From an uncultured Bacteroides sp. (lineage in GTDB: Bacteria > Bacteroidota > Bacteroidia > Bacteroidales > Bacteroidaceae): a DNA stretch of 32,461 nucleotides. This document shows positions 24,952-32,041 of the stretch, piece after piece. The DNA lies in NCBI GenBank assembly GCA_945833835.1, contig CAMAFR010000030.1, positions 1 through 32,461 on the forward strand. Direction: 5' to 3'. How positions within the stretch are numbered: the first letter of the stretch is position 1; each line of letters begins with the position of its first letter. Under the pieces are notes generated by a model. That model saw nothing but the letters and a program-made list of their open reading frames with translations, made no database searches and was not told the origin of the DNA. The translations under genes were made by a program, and so were the position numbers.

Positions 24952-25353
24952 ATGGGAGAATTAATGGTGGTAGCCAACGTTGCCATTGTGTTTGGCGTTA
25001 TCTACAAGTTGTTCGAATTGTTTGCAGGGAAGCAGGAACGGATGCTGTTCTTGGAGAAGATGGGCGACAAGCTGCCTCCCGAAGCTCTGAAGAAGGGCAT
25101 CATCTATCGGCCCAATCTTTTTTCGTTCAACAGCCTGCGGGCGGGGAGCCTTCTGTTGGGGCTGGGGCTTGGACTTATTGTCAGTTATGCGGTAGTGTGC
25201 ATCACGTTGCCCCAGTATTACGTGTGTGAATATGTGGGCCGTATGAAAGATGCCGTGTCTGTGATATATGGAGCCGGGATTCTGCTGGGTGGGGGTGCCG
25301 GTTTGGTAGTGTCCTATCTGATAGAGCGCCGTCAGTCCCAAAAGTTAGACTGA
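24952..25353 (+). CDS. Small three-TM membrane protein, DUF6249-like
   Basis: The 133-residue protein has membrane helices at about 3-24, 62-83 and 102-124, separated by a basic cytoplasmic-looking loop (QERMLFLEKMGDKLPPEALKKG). The layout of an N-terminal helix, an ERM-L-EKG-like loop and two glycine-rich helices resembles DUF6249 proteins of Bacteroidetes, whose function is unknown. It is a single-gene unit: divergent from the nan operon and closed by the terminator at 25363-25440. Its promoter matches that of the ECF sigma operon 7.5 kb away, so it is probably a member of that regulon and perhaps acts in the envelope or feeds back on the sigma factor. Family name is by eye only. Confidence 0.7.
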   Translation: MGELMVVANVAIVFGVIYKLFELFAGKQERMLFLEKMGDKLPPEALKKGIIYRPNLFSFNSLRAGSLLLGLGLGLIVSYAVVCITLPQYYVCEYVGRMKDAVSVIYGAGILLGGGAGLVVSYLIERRQSQKLD

Positions 25354-25362
25354 CCGGACGGC

Positions 25363-25440
25363 AAGGCCGATAGCAGGCGGATGGTTGTCTGTGCTTCCTA
25401 CACATCTCGCACGGGCAACCATCCGTTTGTTTGGCCTTTT
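25363..25440. terminator. Terminator between the DUF6249-like gene and the FMN reductase gene
   Basis: CGGATGGTTG (25378-25387) pairs perfectly with CAACCATCCG (25416-25425); an outer pair AAGGCC/GGCCTT (25363-25368 / 25433-25438) ends in TTTT. It lies between two convergent genes. Confidence 0.7.
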
Positions 25441-25996
25441 ATCCTAAAAAGGCGAGGAAGGCTTCTGTCTGGCGGGACAAGGCCTCTTCTTGTTCAGCAG
25501 TGAGGGTCATTTTCCCTTCGGTCCAGGCGGCAGCCCCCAAAGTAATGCCGGTTTGCGGCTCTTTCATGACGTCTGCGCGGATAAAGGGTAACGTCAGCAG
25601 CTCCGTGAGTTTCTCCCGGCATTTGGCGGTGGCCATGGCACCTCCGGCCCCACTGAGGGTTGTCTTCTTGCCGTGGATGGCCAGTGGCGACTGACGGTCA
25701 CCGGCCACTAACGGACGTGACAACCAGTCAATGAGGTTCTTCAAGGCACCGGGATAGCTGTAATTATATTCCGGCGAGAAAATCCAGAGTCCGTCGGCTT
25801 CGGCCACTTTGTTGCGGACATTGGTGACGGCTTCGGGAGCCGGGAACTCGATGTCCTGGTTGAGGAGCGGCACCGTAGCGTAATCCAGATATTCTACAAT
25901 GGCCCGGCCGGCTATCTGCTGTTCGGCCATGAGGGCCAGTTTTCTGTTGAATGATTCCTTGCGCAAGGAACCGATGATAAACAAAATCTTTTTCAT
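25439..25996 (-). CDS. NADPH-dependent FMN reductase family protein
   Basis: The 185-residue protein is a flavodoxin-like NAD(P)H:FMN oxidoreductase. The FMN phosphate loop GSLRKESFNRKL is at 9-20 and the second flavin motif SPEYNYSYPGALKN at 74-87; GAGGAMAT near 118 also fits. Members reduce FMN, quinones, azo dyes or chromate; the real substrate is unknown. Start ATG at 25996 is well placed behind a strong promoter with a palindrome in its spacer, so expression is probably repressed until an inducer appears. It is a single-gene unit, divergent from the HD-domain gene. Confidence 0.92.
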   Translation of the reverse strand: MKKILFIIGSLRKESFNRKLALMAEQQIAGRAIVEYLDYATVPLLNQDIEFPAPEAVTNVRNKVAEADGLWIFSPEYNYSYPGALKNLIDWLSRPLVAGDRQSPLAIHGKKTTLSGAGGAMATAKCREKLTELLTLPFIRADVMKEPQTGITLGAAAWTEGKMTLTAEQEEALSRQTEAFLAFLG

Positions 25997-26024
25997 ACGT
26001 TGTAATCAATGGATGGTTCTTTGT

Positions 26025-26055
26025 CAAAGTTAGCCAAAACCTTTTGGCTGTCCAA
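26025..26055 (-). promoter_or_regulatory. Promoter of the FMN reductase gene
   Basis: On the minus strand TTGG (26055-26052), 19 bases, TAACTTTG (26032-26025), an exact -7 element with ideal spacing. Transcription should begin near 26018, about 20 bases before the ATG. Confidence 0.8.
26032..26049. promoter_or_regulatory. Perfect 18-bp palindrome, candidate operator
   Basis: AGCCAAAACCTTTTGGCT is two exact 8-base arms around CC. It occupies the space between the -33 and -7 elements of the FMN reductase promoter, the classic place for a repressor to block RNA polymerase. The regulator is unknown and not next door. Confidence 0.65.
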
Positions 26056-26151
26056 GGATATTTCGGTAGTATCCTGTCTGTTTTCCACTGTTTCTGGTCA
26101 TGCCGGTTCATTCCATCCGGTTTTTTTACGTGCTATCTCATTTATTAGTAT

Positions 26152-26159
26152 TATCTTTG
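26152..26159 (+). promoter_or_regulatory. -7 element upstream of the HD-domain gene
   Basis: TATCTTTG matches TAnnTTTG exactly; a T-run at 26121-26127 may serve as -33. Transcription near 26166 means the open frame from 26009 cannot be fully translated and supports the ATG at 26186. Confidence 0.6.
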
Positions 26160-26185
26160 GATCGTTCTGTAATGTAGAGAAAAAA

Positions 26186-26722
26186 ATGGATCCGTTAGCA
26201 ATTATTGACAAGTATTATCCCGAGGACAACCGGCTGAAGCAGATTCTGCTGGTGCATAGCCGTGCCGTGGCCGACAAGGCCTTGGCCTTGGCCCGGAAAC
26301 ATCCTGAACTGAATCTTGACTTGGCCTTCGTCGAGGAAGCGGCCCTGCTGCACGATATTGGCATCTTCCTGACTGATGCCGATGGCATTTGCTGCTATGG
26401 GACGCATCCGTATATCTGCCATGGCTATCTGGGAGCTGAGCTGGTACGGAAGGAGGGTTTTCCGCGTCATGCCTTGGTGTGTGAGCGGCATACGGGGGCC
26501 GGTTTGTCCCTGGAGGACATTTGCACCCGGCAATTGCCTGTGCCCCACCGGGACATGCTGCCCGTGAGCCTGGAAGAGAAACTGATATGTTTTGCGGACA
26601 AGTTCTTTTCGAAGACCAAACTGGAGGTGGAGAAAAGCTTGGAGAAAGCCCGCAAGAGTGTGGCCAAACATGGTGAGGCCGGCACACGGCGTTTCGATGA
26701 ATTCTGCCGGCTGTTTCTGTAA
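26186..26722 (+). CDS. HD-domain protein (putative phosphohydrolase)
   Basis: From ATG 26186 the protein has 178 residues. A single HD domain is visible: first His24 in LLVHSRAVA, the HD pair at 56-57 in EAALLHDIGIFL, and later His residues in THPYICHGYLGAELV and CERHTGAGL. HD proteins bind metal and usually hydrolyse phosphate esters of nucleotides; the substrate is unknown here. The C-terminal third is basic and helical (KLEVEKSLEKARKSVAKHG). The frame extends upstream to 26009, but those 59 codons contain the promoter and lack family similarity. The S9 peptidase gene follows after 84 bases with its own -7 match. Confidence 0.85.
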   Translation: MDPLAIIDKYYPEDNRLKQILLVHSRAVADKALALARKHPELNLDLAFVEEAALLHDIGIFLTDADGICCYGTHPYICHGYLGAELVRKEGFPRHALVCERHTGAGLSLEDICTRQLPVPHRDMLPVSLEEKLICFADKFFSKTKLEVEKSLEKARKSVAKHGEAGTRRFDEFCRLFL

Positions 26723-26770
26723 CCCTTGTTTTTGCGCCAGCGAAATGCCGGTCATTCGGGAGAAAATAAG

Positions 26771-26778
26771 TAGTTTTG
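26771..26778 (+). promoter_or_regulatory. -7 element upstream of the S9 peptidase gene
   Basis: TAGTTTTG matches TAnnTTTG exactly, 28 bases before the ATG at 26807. No convincing -33 element was found. Confidence 0.5.
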
Positions 26779-26806
26779 TGCCCATAAATCAAGAAACAAA
26801 TTGACC

Positions 26807-29251
26807 ATGAAAAAGAATGTATGGATGGCATTGGCCCTCGGTTGTGGCCTGGTGGCGAATGCCGGAACGATTGATGTAAAGACATTTACGTATGCCGGGC
26901 CCTATCCGGTACAGCTGCCTTATCAGGTAGATACGGTGGATGTCCATTCCAAACCCTTTGCGTTGGAAAGCCTGTTGCAGACACCGTTGTCACTCGATGG
27001 GCTGAAAAACGGACAGCAGGTGACTGCCTTGCCGGGCGAGGCTTCGGGATACGCGCTGCACCTGGCTTCGTTTGTGGTGGAGAACACGCGGTATGCCGAT
27101 GCCGAACTGAAAGTGGAGGGCCTGAAGAACTATCAGCTGCTGGTAGACGGCGAGGCGAAAAATGCGGGCAAGCTGGCGTTGACGCCCGCCTCGCATACGG
27201 TGGTGCTGAAATACCTGTCCGAGCCGGGCAAAAACGAGCAGCCGAAGGTCAGTCTGACAACGGCCAAGGACGGCTTGTTGTCTTTGAACGAAGGCGGCAA
27301 GCGGCTGTACACGCTGGACGATGTGCTGCACGGTACCCGCTTTGCCGGCACCGACCTGTCGTCAGATGGCAAGTATCTGATAACGGTCTACACTGTCAAT
27401 AAGGTGGGAGGCACCTCCGAGCAGCGCAGCCGCATTACAGAAGTGGCGACCGGCAAGGTGTTGGCCGACCGGCAGGAACGTGTGGCATGGATGCCTCATT
27501 CGGTGGCTTACTGGTTCACACGTGAGGGGGTGGACGGCAAGCAGCTGGTGAAGGTGAGCATGGCCGACGGTGTGGAAACCGTGTTGGCCGACAAGTTGCC
27601 CGACGGACGTTTCCGGCTGTCGCCGGCAGAAGACTATCTGCTGTTCAGTCTGGAGCAGAAGGGGCCTGCCGAGCGCAGTGATATCTATGAAGTGATTCAT
27701 CCCGATGACCGGCAGCCGGGCTGGCGTAACCGTACCTGTCTGGCCAAATATGACCTGCGGAACGGCCTGATGCAGCCGCTGACGTTCGGACATGCGGAGG
27801 TGTATGCCTATGATATTTCTTCGGACGGACGGTACGTATTGATGGGGGTGGGCACAGAGCGGCTGACCGCCCGTCCTACGACACTGACCTCCATTTATTG
27901 CCTGGATACCCATACCCTGAAGGCCGAACTGCTGGTAGATAAGGACGGTTTTGTAGGCCGGGCCTGTTTCTCGCCAGACGGCCGACAAGTACTCATTTCC
28001 GGTTCTCCCGAATGTCTGGGCGGCATCGGAAAGCATGTGAAGGAAGGCCAGACCCCCAGCATGGTCGATACGCAGCTCTATGTGATGGACCTGTCGGACA
28101 AACAGCTGACCCCTCTGACGCGTGATTTCCATCCGAGTGTGGAGCGGTTCGTCTGGAACAAGGAAGACGGCCGGGTTTATTTTACAGCCGAAGACCGTGA
28201 CTGTGTCCGTTTGTTCCGCATGGATGTCAAGAGCCGCAAGACAGAGCGGCTGCAGGTCCCCGAGGAGCTGGTCAAGCAGTTCGCATTGGCGCCGGCCGCA
28301 CCGGTGATGGCTTATTATGGAGAGAGTGCCGCCAATGCCGAGCGCCTGTACACGGTCAATACCCGCAACCTGAAGGTACGTCTGGTGCGCGACCTCTTCG
28401 AGGAGCAGATGTCCGACATCGCTTTCGGCGAGTGCAAGGCGTGGGATTTCGTCAATTCGCGCGGCGACACCATTTGCGGACGCTATTATCTGCCGCCCCA
28501 CTTTGACGCTTCCCGCAAATATCCGATGGTGGTGAACTATTACGGAGGGTGCTCACCCGTCAGCCGGAATTTTGAAGGACGCTATCCGCATCATGCTTAT
28601 GCGGCCTTGGGATATGTGGTGTATGTCATCGAGCCGAGCGGGGCTACCGGTTTCGGCCAGGAATTCTCGGCCCGCCACGTCAATACAGCCGGTGATTATG
28701 TGGCCGATGACATCATCGAAGGCACCCGGAAGTTCACGGCCGAACATGCCTTTGTCGATGCCGCGAAAATAGGCTGTATCGGTGCCTCCTACGGAGGGTT
28801 CATGACACAATATCTGCAGACCAAGACCGATATTTTCGCCGCGGCCATTTCGCACGCCGGCATCAGTGACCACACCAGCTACTGGGGCGAAGGTTACTGG
28901 GGGTATTCGTACAGCGAGGTGTCGATGGCCAACAGCTATCCTTGGCAGGACAAGTCGCTGTATGTGGACCATAGTCCACTCTACAATGCCGACAAGATTC
29001 ATACACCGCTGTTGTTCCTGCATGGGGATGCCGACCATAATGTGCCGGTAGGAGAGAGTATCCAGATGTACACGGCCCTGAAACTGCTGGGACGTGAGAC
29101 GGCGATGGTGCTGGTGAACAATCAGGACCACCACATCCTGGACTACGGGAAACGCATCCGCTGGCAGGCCACCATCTTTGCCTGGTTTGCCAAATGGCTG
29201 CAGGGCGATGACGCCTGGTGGGAGAGTATGTATCCCAAAAAGCCATTATGA
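26807..29251 (+). CDS. Exported S9 family serine peptidase (DPP IV/prolyl oligopeptidase type)
   Basis: The 814-residue protein begins with a signal peptide (MKKNVWMALALGCGLVANAG), then a long beta-propeller region (about 120-560, with many SSDGKYL- and SPDGRQV-like turns) and a C-terminal alpha/beta-hydrolase. The catalytic triad is visible: Ser661 in GASYGGF, Asp743 in HGDADHNV and His775 in NQDHHI. Family members cut after proline or alanine in short peptides outside the cytoplasm. A TTG at 26801 opens the frame two codons earlier, but ATG 26807 fits the signal peptide. It lies between the HD gene and folD; only a weak GC-rich hairpin follows near 29260-29285. Exact specificity is not known. 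Confidence 0.93.
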   Translation: MKKNVWMALALGCGLVANAGTIDVKTFTYAGPYPVQLPYQVDTVDVHSKPFALESLLQTPLSLDGLKNGQQVTALPGEASGYALHLASFVVENTRYADAELKVEGLKNYQLLVDGEAKNAGKLALTPASHTVVLKYLSEPGKNEQPKVSLTTAKDGLLSLNEGGKRLYTLDDVLHGTRFAGTDLSSDGKYLITVYTVNKVGGTSEQRSRITEVATGKVLADRQERVAWMPHSVAYWFTREGVDGKQLVKVSMADGVETVLADKLPDGRFRLSPAEDYLLFSLEQKGPAERSDIYEVIHPDDRQPGWRNRTCLAKYDLRNGLMQPLTFGHAEVYAYDISSDGRYVLMGVGTERLTARPTTLTSIYCLDTHTLKAELLVDKDGFVGRACFSPDGRQVLISGSPECLGGIGKHVKEGQTPSMVDTQLYVMDLSDKQLTPLTRDFHPSVERFVWNKEDGRVYFTAEDRDCVRLFRMDVKSRKTERLQVPEELVKQFALAPAAPVMAYYGESAANAERLYTVNTRNLKVRLVRDLFEEQMSDIAFGECKAWDFVNSRGDTICGRYYLPPHFDASRKYPMVVNYYGGCSPVSRNFEGRYPHHAYAALGYVVYVIEPSGATGFGQEFSARHVNTAGDYVADDIIEGTRKFTAEHAFVDAAKIGCIGASYGGFMTQYLQTKTDIFAAAISHAGISDHTSYWGEGYWGYSYSEVSMANSYPWQDKSLYVDHSPLYNADKIHTPLLFLHGDADHNVPVGESIQMYTALKLLGRETAMVLVNNQDHHILDYGKRIRWQATIFAWFAKWLQGDDAWWESMYPKKPL

Positions 29252-29330
29252 GCCGGGCGGGAGAGGGGATGTGTGTCCTCTCTTCCTCTCTGAATGAATG
29301 AGTAACACAACCTATAAAGAAAAAGGAACT

Positions 29331-30215
29331 ATGGAATTGATTGACGGAAAAGCAGTATCAGAACAGATTAAGCAGGAGATTGCGGCCGAGGTGGCCCAAA
29401 TCGTGGCGCAGGGAGGAAAACGTCCTCACCTGGCCGCCATCTTGGTGGGACATGACGGCGGAAGCGAGACCTACGTGGCGGCTAAGGTAAAAGCCTGCGA
29501 GGTGTGCGGCTTCCAATCGTCGCTCATCCGCTATGAGAGCGACGTGACCGAAGAGGAATTGCTGGCCAAAGTGAAGGAACTCAACGAGGATGCCGATGTG
29601 GACGGCTTCATTGTGCAGCTGCCTTTGCCGAAACATATCTCGGAGCAGAAAGTGATTGAAGCGATAGACTACCGGAAGGATGTGGACGGCTTCCACCCCA
29701 TCAATGTGGGCCGCCTGTCCATCGGGCTTCCCTGTTATGTGTCGGCCACCCCTAACGGTATTCTGGAGCTGCTCAAGCGGTATCACATCGAGACGCAGGG
29801 CAAGAAATGCGTGGTGTTGGGACGCAGCAACATCGTGGGCAAGCCCATGGCCGTACTGATGATGCAGAAGGCCTATCCCGGCGATGCCACGGTGACCGTC
29901 TGCCATAGCCGCAGCCGGAACCTGGTGGAGGAGTGCCGGCAGGCGGACATTCTGATAGCGGCGTTGGGACAGCCCCATTTCGTGAAGGCAGACATGGTGA
30001 AAGAAGGAGCCGTGGTCATTGACGTGGGTACGACCCGCGTGCCCGACGCTACCCGCAAGTCGGGATTCAAGCTGACCGGTGACGTCAAGTTCGATGAGGT
30101 GGCTCCCAAGTGCTCCTACATTACGCCCGTACCGGGAGGAGTGGGACCGATGACCATCGTCTCTTTGATGAAGAACACGCTGTTGGCAGGCAAAAAAGCG
30201 ATTTACAGCCTCTGA
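29331..30215 (+). CDS. folD: Bifunctional methylenetetrahydrofolate dehydrogenase/cyclohydrolase
   Basis: FolD interconverts 5,10-methylene- and 10-formyl-tetrahydrofolate using NADP+. The 294-residue protein shows [11 protein letters not shown] at 46-56 with the catalytic Lys54, [12 protein letters not shown], the Rossmann segment [11 protein letters not shown] and [10 protein letters not shown] near the C terminus. The frame is open from 29298, but ATG 29331 is directly preceded by AAAAAGGAAC and matches the family N terminus, so it is the start. The tRNA-His genes follow with their own promoter. Confidence 0.96.
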   Translation: MELIDGKAVSEQIKQEIAAEVAQIVAQGGKRPHLAAILVGHDGGSETYVAAKVKACEVCGFQSSLIRYESDVTEEELLAKVKELNEDADVDGFIVQLPLPKHISEQKVIEAIDYRKDVDGFHPINVGRLSIGLPCYVSATPNGILELLKRYHIETQGKKCVVLGRSNIVGKPMAVLMMQKAYPGDATVTVCHSRSRNLVEECRQADILIAALGQPHFVKADMVKEGAVVIDVGTTRVPDATRKSGFKLTGDVKFDEVAPKCSYITPVPGGVGPMTIVSLMKNTLLAGKKAIYSL

Positions 30216-30258
30216 AAGTGGCTTTTTATCAGATGCCGGCAAAAAAACAATCAGAAAG

Positions 30259-30289
30259 TTTGCGCGTTCAAAAAAAATGGCTACCTTTG
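30259..30289 (+). promoter_or_regulatory. Promoter of the tRNA-His pair
   Basis: TTTG (30259-30262), 19 bases, TACCTTTG (30282-30289): a near-perfect Bacteroidetes promoter. Transcription should begin near 30296, about 20 bases before the first tRNA. Confidence 0.85.
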
Positions 30290-30317
30290 CATCGCTTTTG
30301 AAAAGGCAGCCAACACG

Positions 30318-30391
30318 GTGACTATAGTTCAGTTGGTTAGAGCGTCAGATTGTGGTTCTGAATGTCGTGGGTTCGAGTCCCACTAGTCACC
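30318..30391 (+). tRNA. tRNA-His (GTG anticodon), copy 1
   Basis: The cloverleaf is complete: acceptor GTGACTA/TAGTCAC, anticodon stem TCAGA/TCTGA with loop TTGTGGT and anticodon GTG at 30352-30354, T-loop GTTCGAGTC. The extra G(-1) of tRNA-His is encoded at 30317 opposite discriminator C30391. The next bases are CCA, possibly by chance, since copy 2 lacks them. Confidence 0.97.
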
Positions 30392-30435
30392 CCAACATCT
30401 CTTTTTTACAATAGTACAACCATTTTTATTATATG

Positions 30436-30509
30436 GTGACTATAGTTCAGTTGGTTAGAGCGTCAGATTGTGGTTCTGAATGTCGTGGGTTCGAGTCCCA
30501 CTAGTCACC
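30436..30509 (+). tRNA. tRNA-His (GTG anticodon), copy 2
   Basis: Identical to copy 1 over the whole mature sequence, including G(-1) at 30435; the identical stretch is 77 bases (30317-30393 and 30435-30511). The copies start 118 bases apart and should be cotranscribed. The 3' end is followed by CCG, so CCA must be added enzymatically. Confidence 0.97.
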
Positions 30510-30524
30510 CCGAAATGGGAAGGA

Positions 30525-30560
30525 AAATCCGTCGGCAGTCCATGTCCGGCGGATTTTTTT
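30525..30560 (+). terminator. Terminator after the tRNA-His pair
   Basis: AAATCCGTCGG (30525-30535) pairs with CCGGCGGATTT (30546-30556) with one U-G pair, followed by T to 30560. It lies only 13 bases before the AEC transporter start codon. Confidence 0.88.
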
Positions 30561-30573
30561 ATAGGCAGCAGAT

Positions 30574-31482
30574 ATGGAAAACGTACAAGTGATGGTGATG
30601 CTGTTCATCATCGTGGTGATAGGATATGTCGCCAACCGTTGCGGACGGATGGGGGGCGAGTTCGACAAGCAGTTGTCGGTCATGGTGGTGGATGTGTTGT
30701 GTCCGTTGCTCATCGTGTCGTCAGTGATGGGCGGTACGATGCCCAATCCCGCACTGATACTGCCGCTGGTGGCCGTGAGCTGCCTGACCTATCTGGTGCT
30801 GACCGTCGTCGCGTTCCTGCTTCCCCGTTTCCTTTCGCCCCATCGTGACGAGCAGGGCATCTTGGGTTTCGCCTTGATGTTCGCCAATGTGGGGTTCATC
30901 GGCTACCCGGTGGTTGCCTCCATCTTCGGGCAAGAGGCCGTGTTCTATGCCGCCCTGCTCAATATGCCGAACACCTTTTTTGTCTTTACGGTGGGCGCGC
31001 TGCTCATCAAGGGCGAGCGTGGCGTGCGGCGGTTCGATGCCCGTGTCTTGGTCAGCCCTTCCATGCTGGCGGCCTACCTGTCTATCCTGATAGTGGTGCT
31101 GGATGTCCGTATTCCCCCTGTGTTGGCCCAGCCGCTGGGCATGGTGGGCAACATGACGGTGCCGGCCGCTCTGCTGATTATCGGTTCGTCCATGGCTCAG
31201 CTGCCACTCCGCCGGATGTTGGGCAATGCCATGGTGTATCTCACCTCCTTCTTGCGCTTAGTGCTGATACCGGTGGGCTGCCATTTCATGTTTCGTGAGC
31301 TGGGCTTTGACCCCTTAGTGGTGAATATCAATACCGTGGTGATAGGGATGCCGGTGGCCACCTATGGCACCATCTTCTGCTTGAAGTTCGGACGCGACAC
31401 TTCGCTGATGACCGAACTGACCTTTGTCACCACCTTGGCCAGTGTGGCCACCATACCGTTGTTGACCGCCCTGTTTCGTTGA
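30574..31482 (+). CDS. AEC (auxin efflux carrier) family transporter
   Basis: The 302-residue protein has about ten membrane helices in two groups of five, the pattern of the AEC family of inner-membrane permeases. Conserved features are the early IGYVANRCGRM, MFANVGFIGYPVVASIFG near 107-124 and, in the second half, VIGMPVATYGTIFCLKF. Bacterial members carry malonate, malate, amino acids or siderophores; the cargo here is unknown. The ATG at 30574 is only 13 bases after a strong terminator, and no promoter lies between, so expression depends on read-through or on a promoter inside the tRNA region. No terminator follows. Confidence 0.88.
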   Translation: MENVQVMVMLFIIVVIGYVANRCGRMGGEFDKQLSVMVVDVLCPLLIVSSVMGGTMPNPALILPLVAVSCLTYLVLTVVAFLLPRFLSPHRDEQGILGFALMFANVGFIGYPVVASIFGQEAVFYAALLNMPNTFFVFTVGALLIKGERGVRRFDARVLVSPSMLAAYLSILIVVLDVRIPPVLAQPLGMVGNMTVPAALLIIGSSMAQLPLRRMLGNAMVYLTSFLRLVLIPVGCHFMFRELGFDPLVVNINTVVIGMPVATYGTIFCLKFGRDTSLMTELTFVTTLASVATIPLLTALFR

Positions 31483-31532
31483 AATCAACCAATGTCCGTC
31501 CTGCATCCGGCTGTTGGCGGGAAGAGGATAGG

Positions 31533-31562
31533 TTGCAGTAAGGAGGCTGGCCAGTACCTTTG
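31533..31562 (+). promoter_or_regulatory. Orphan Bacteroidetes-type promoter
   Basis: TTG (31533-31535), 19 bases, TACCTTTG (31555-31562). Transcription would begin near 31569 and run into a perfect hairpin and a decayed gene; no intact gene follows for over 400 bases. It lies in the gene-free stretch 31483-32041. Confidence 0.55.
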
Positions 31563-31628
31563 TCAGTGCCGGCAGCATTAAACTGTCGTTCCAAAGAACA
31601 TAAACTCCAGTACAAGCTGACTAAACTC

Positions 31629-31652
31629 CCAGTACCAGTTGGCTGGTACTGG
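31629..31652 (+). other. Perfect 10-bp hairpin
   Basis: CCAGTACCAG (31629-31638), loop TTGG, CTGGTACTGG (31643-31652). No T-run follows, so it is not a terminator. It may belong to a small RNA made from the orphan promoter or be a relic of repeated CCAGTAC sequence around 31551-31665. Confidence 0.6.
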
Positions 31653-31657
31653 CATGG

Positions 31658-31977
31658 GTGTCCAGTAACTACCCGGTAACTACCCAGAAGCTACCCAGAA
31701 GCTACCCAGAAACTACCCAGAAACAAGATGTTGAGATTACACTTGTACAGAAAGGAATTATCGACTTCTTACTTCACCATCCATACGCAGGACGTAAAGC
31801 CATCTCATCTCACTTGGGCTCATTGCCAGAAGATGTGGTAAAGTACAACCTAAAAGCGTTCCAACAAAAAGGTGTCATAAATGCATTGGCCCTAACAAGG
31901 GTGGGTACTGGAAAGAGCTCTCAGAACAACTGACTAAAATTTGCCTTTCTATGGATTTTCCTTATAAAAATTGTTAA
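31658..31977 (+). pseudogene. Frameshifted C-terminal winged-helix remnant of an AlbA_2/RecG-like ATP-binding protein
   Basis: The frame from 31658 encodes, after a repeat-derived start, LVQKGIIDFLLHHPYAGRKA and PEDVVKYNLKAFQQKGVI, a winged-helix segment found at the C-terminal end of many Bacteroidetes AlbA_2 (AAA_4) ATP-binding proteins. Near 31880-31890 the reading shifts by one base: the family-like ending IGPNKGGYWKELSEQL continues in another frame to TAA at 31975-31977. The large N-terminal ATP-binding part is absent upstream, where stop codons occur. So this is a truncated and frameshifted relic. It sits between the AEC transporter and an AT-rich gene. Family recognition is by memory of the motif. 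Confidence 0.6.
31665..31719 (+). repeat. Five tandem 11-bp repeats
   Basis: Units GTAACTACCCG, GTAACTACCCA, GAAGCTACCCA (twice) and GAAACTACCCA follow without gaps. Because 11 is not a multiple of 3, three units give an 11-residue peptide period (YPVTTQKLPRS, YPETTQKQDV). Gain or loss of one unit would shift the frame. Confidence 0.85.
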
Positions 31978-32041
31978 ATATTCTTTTAGCTGTCAAAACT
32001 GATTCGTATATTTAAATATATCATGATATAAAATCGAATAT

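Noticed and set aside
26718..26745. GTAAC at the end of the HD gene as a third ECF promoter
   Set aside because: No CGTC lies 16 bases downstream; the S9 peptidase gene has its own TAGTTTTG element.
29260..29285. GAGAGG/CCTCTC pairing after the S9 peptidase as a terminator
   Set aside because: The stem is short and bulged and is followed by mixed C/T, not a T-run.
30480..30848. Open frame starting inside the second tRNA-His
   Set aside because: It overlaps a tRNA and terminator and lies out of frame within the AEC transporter.
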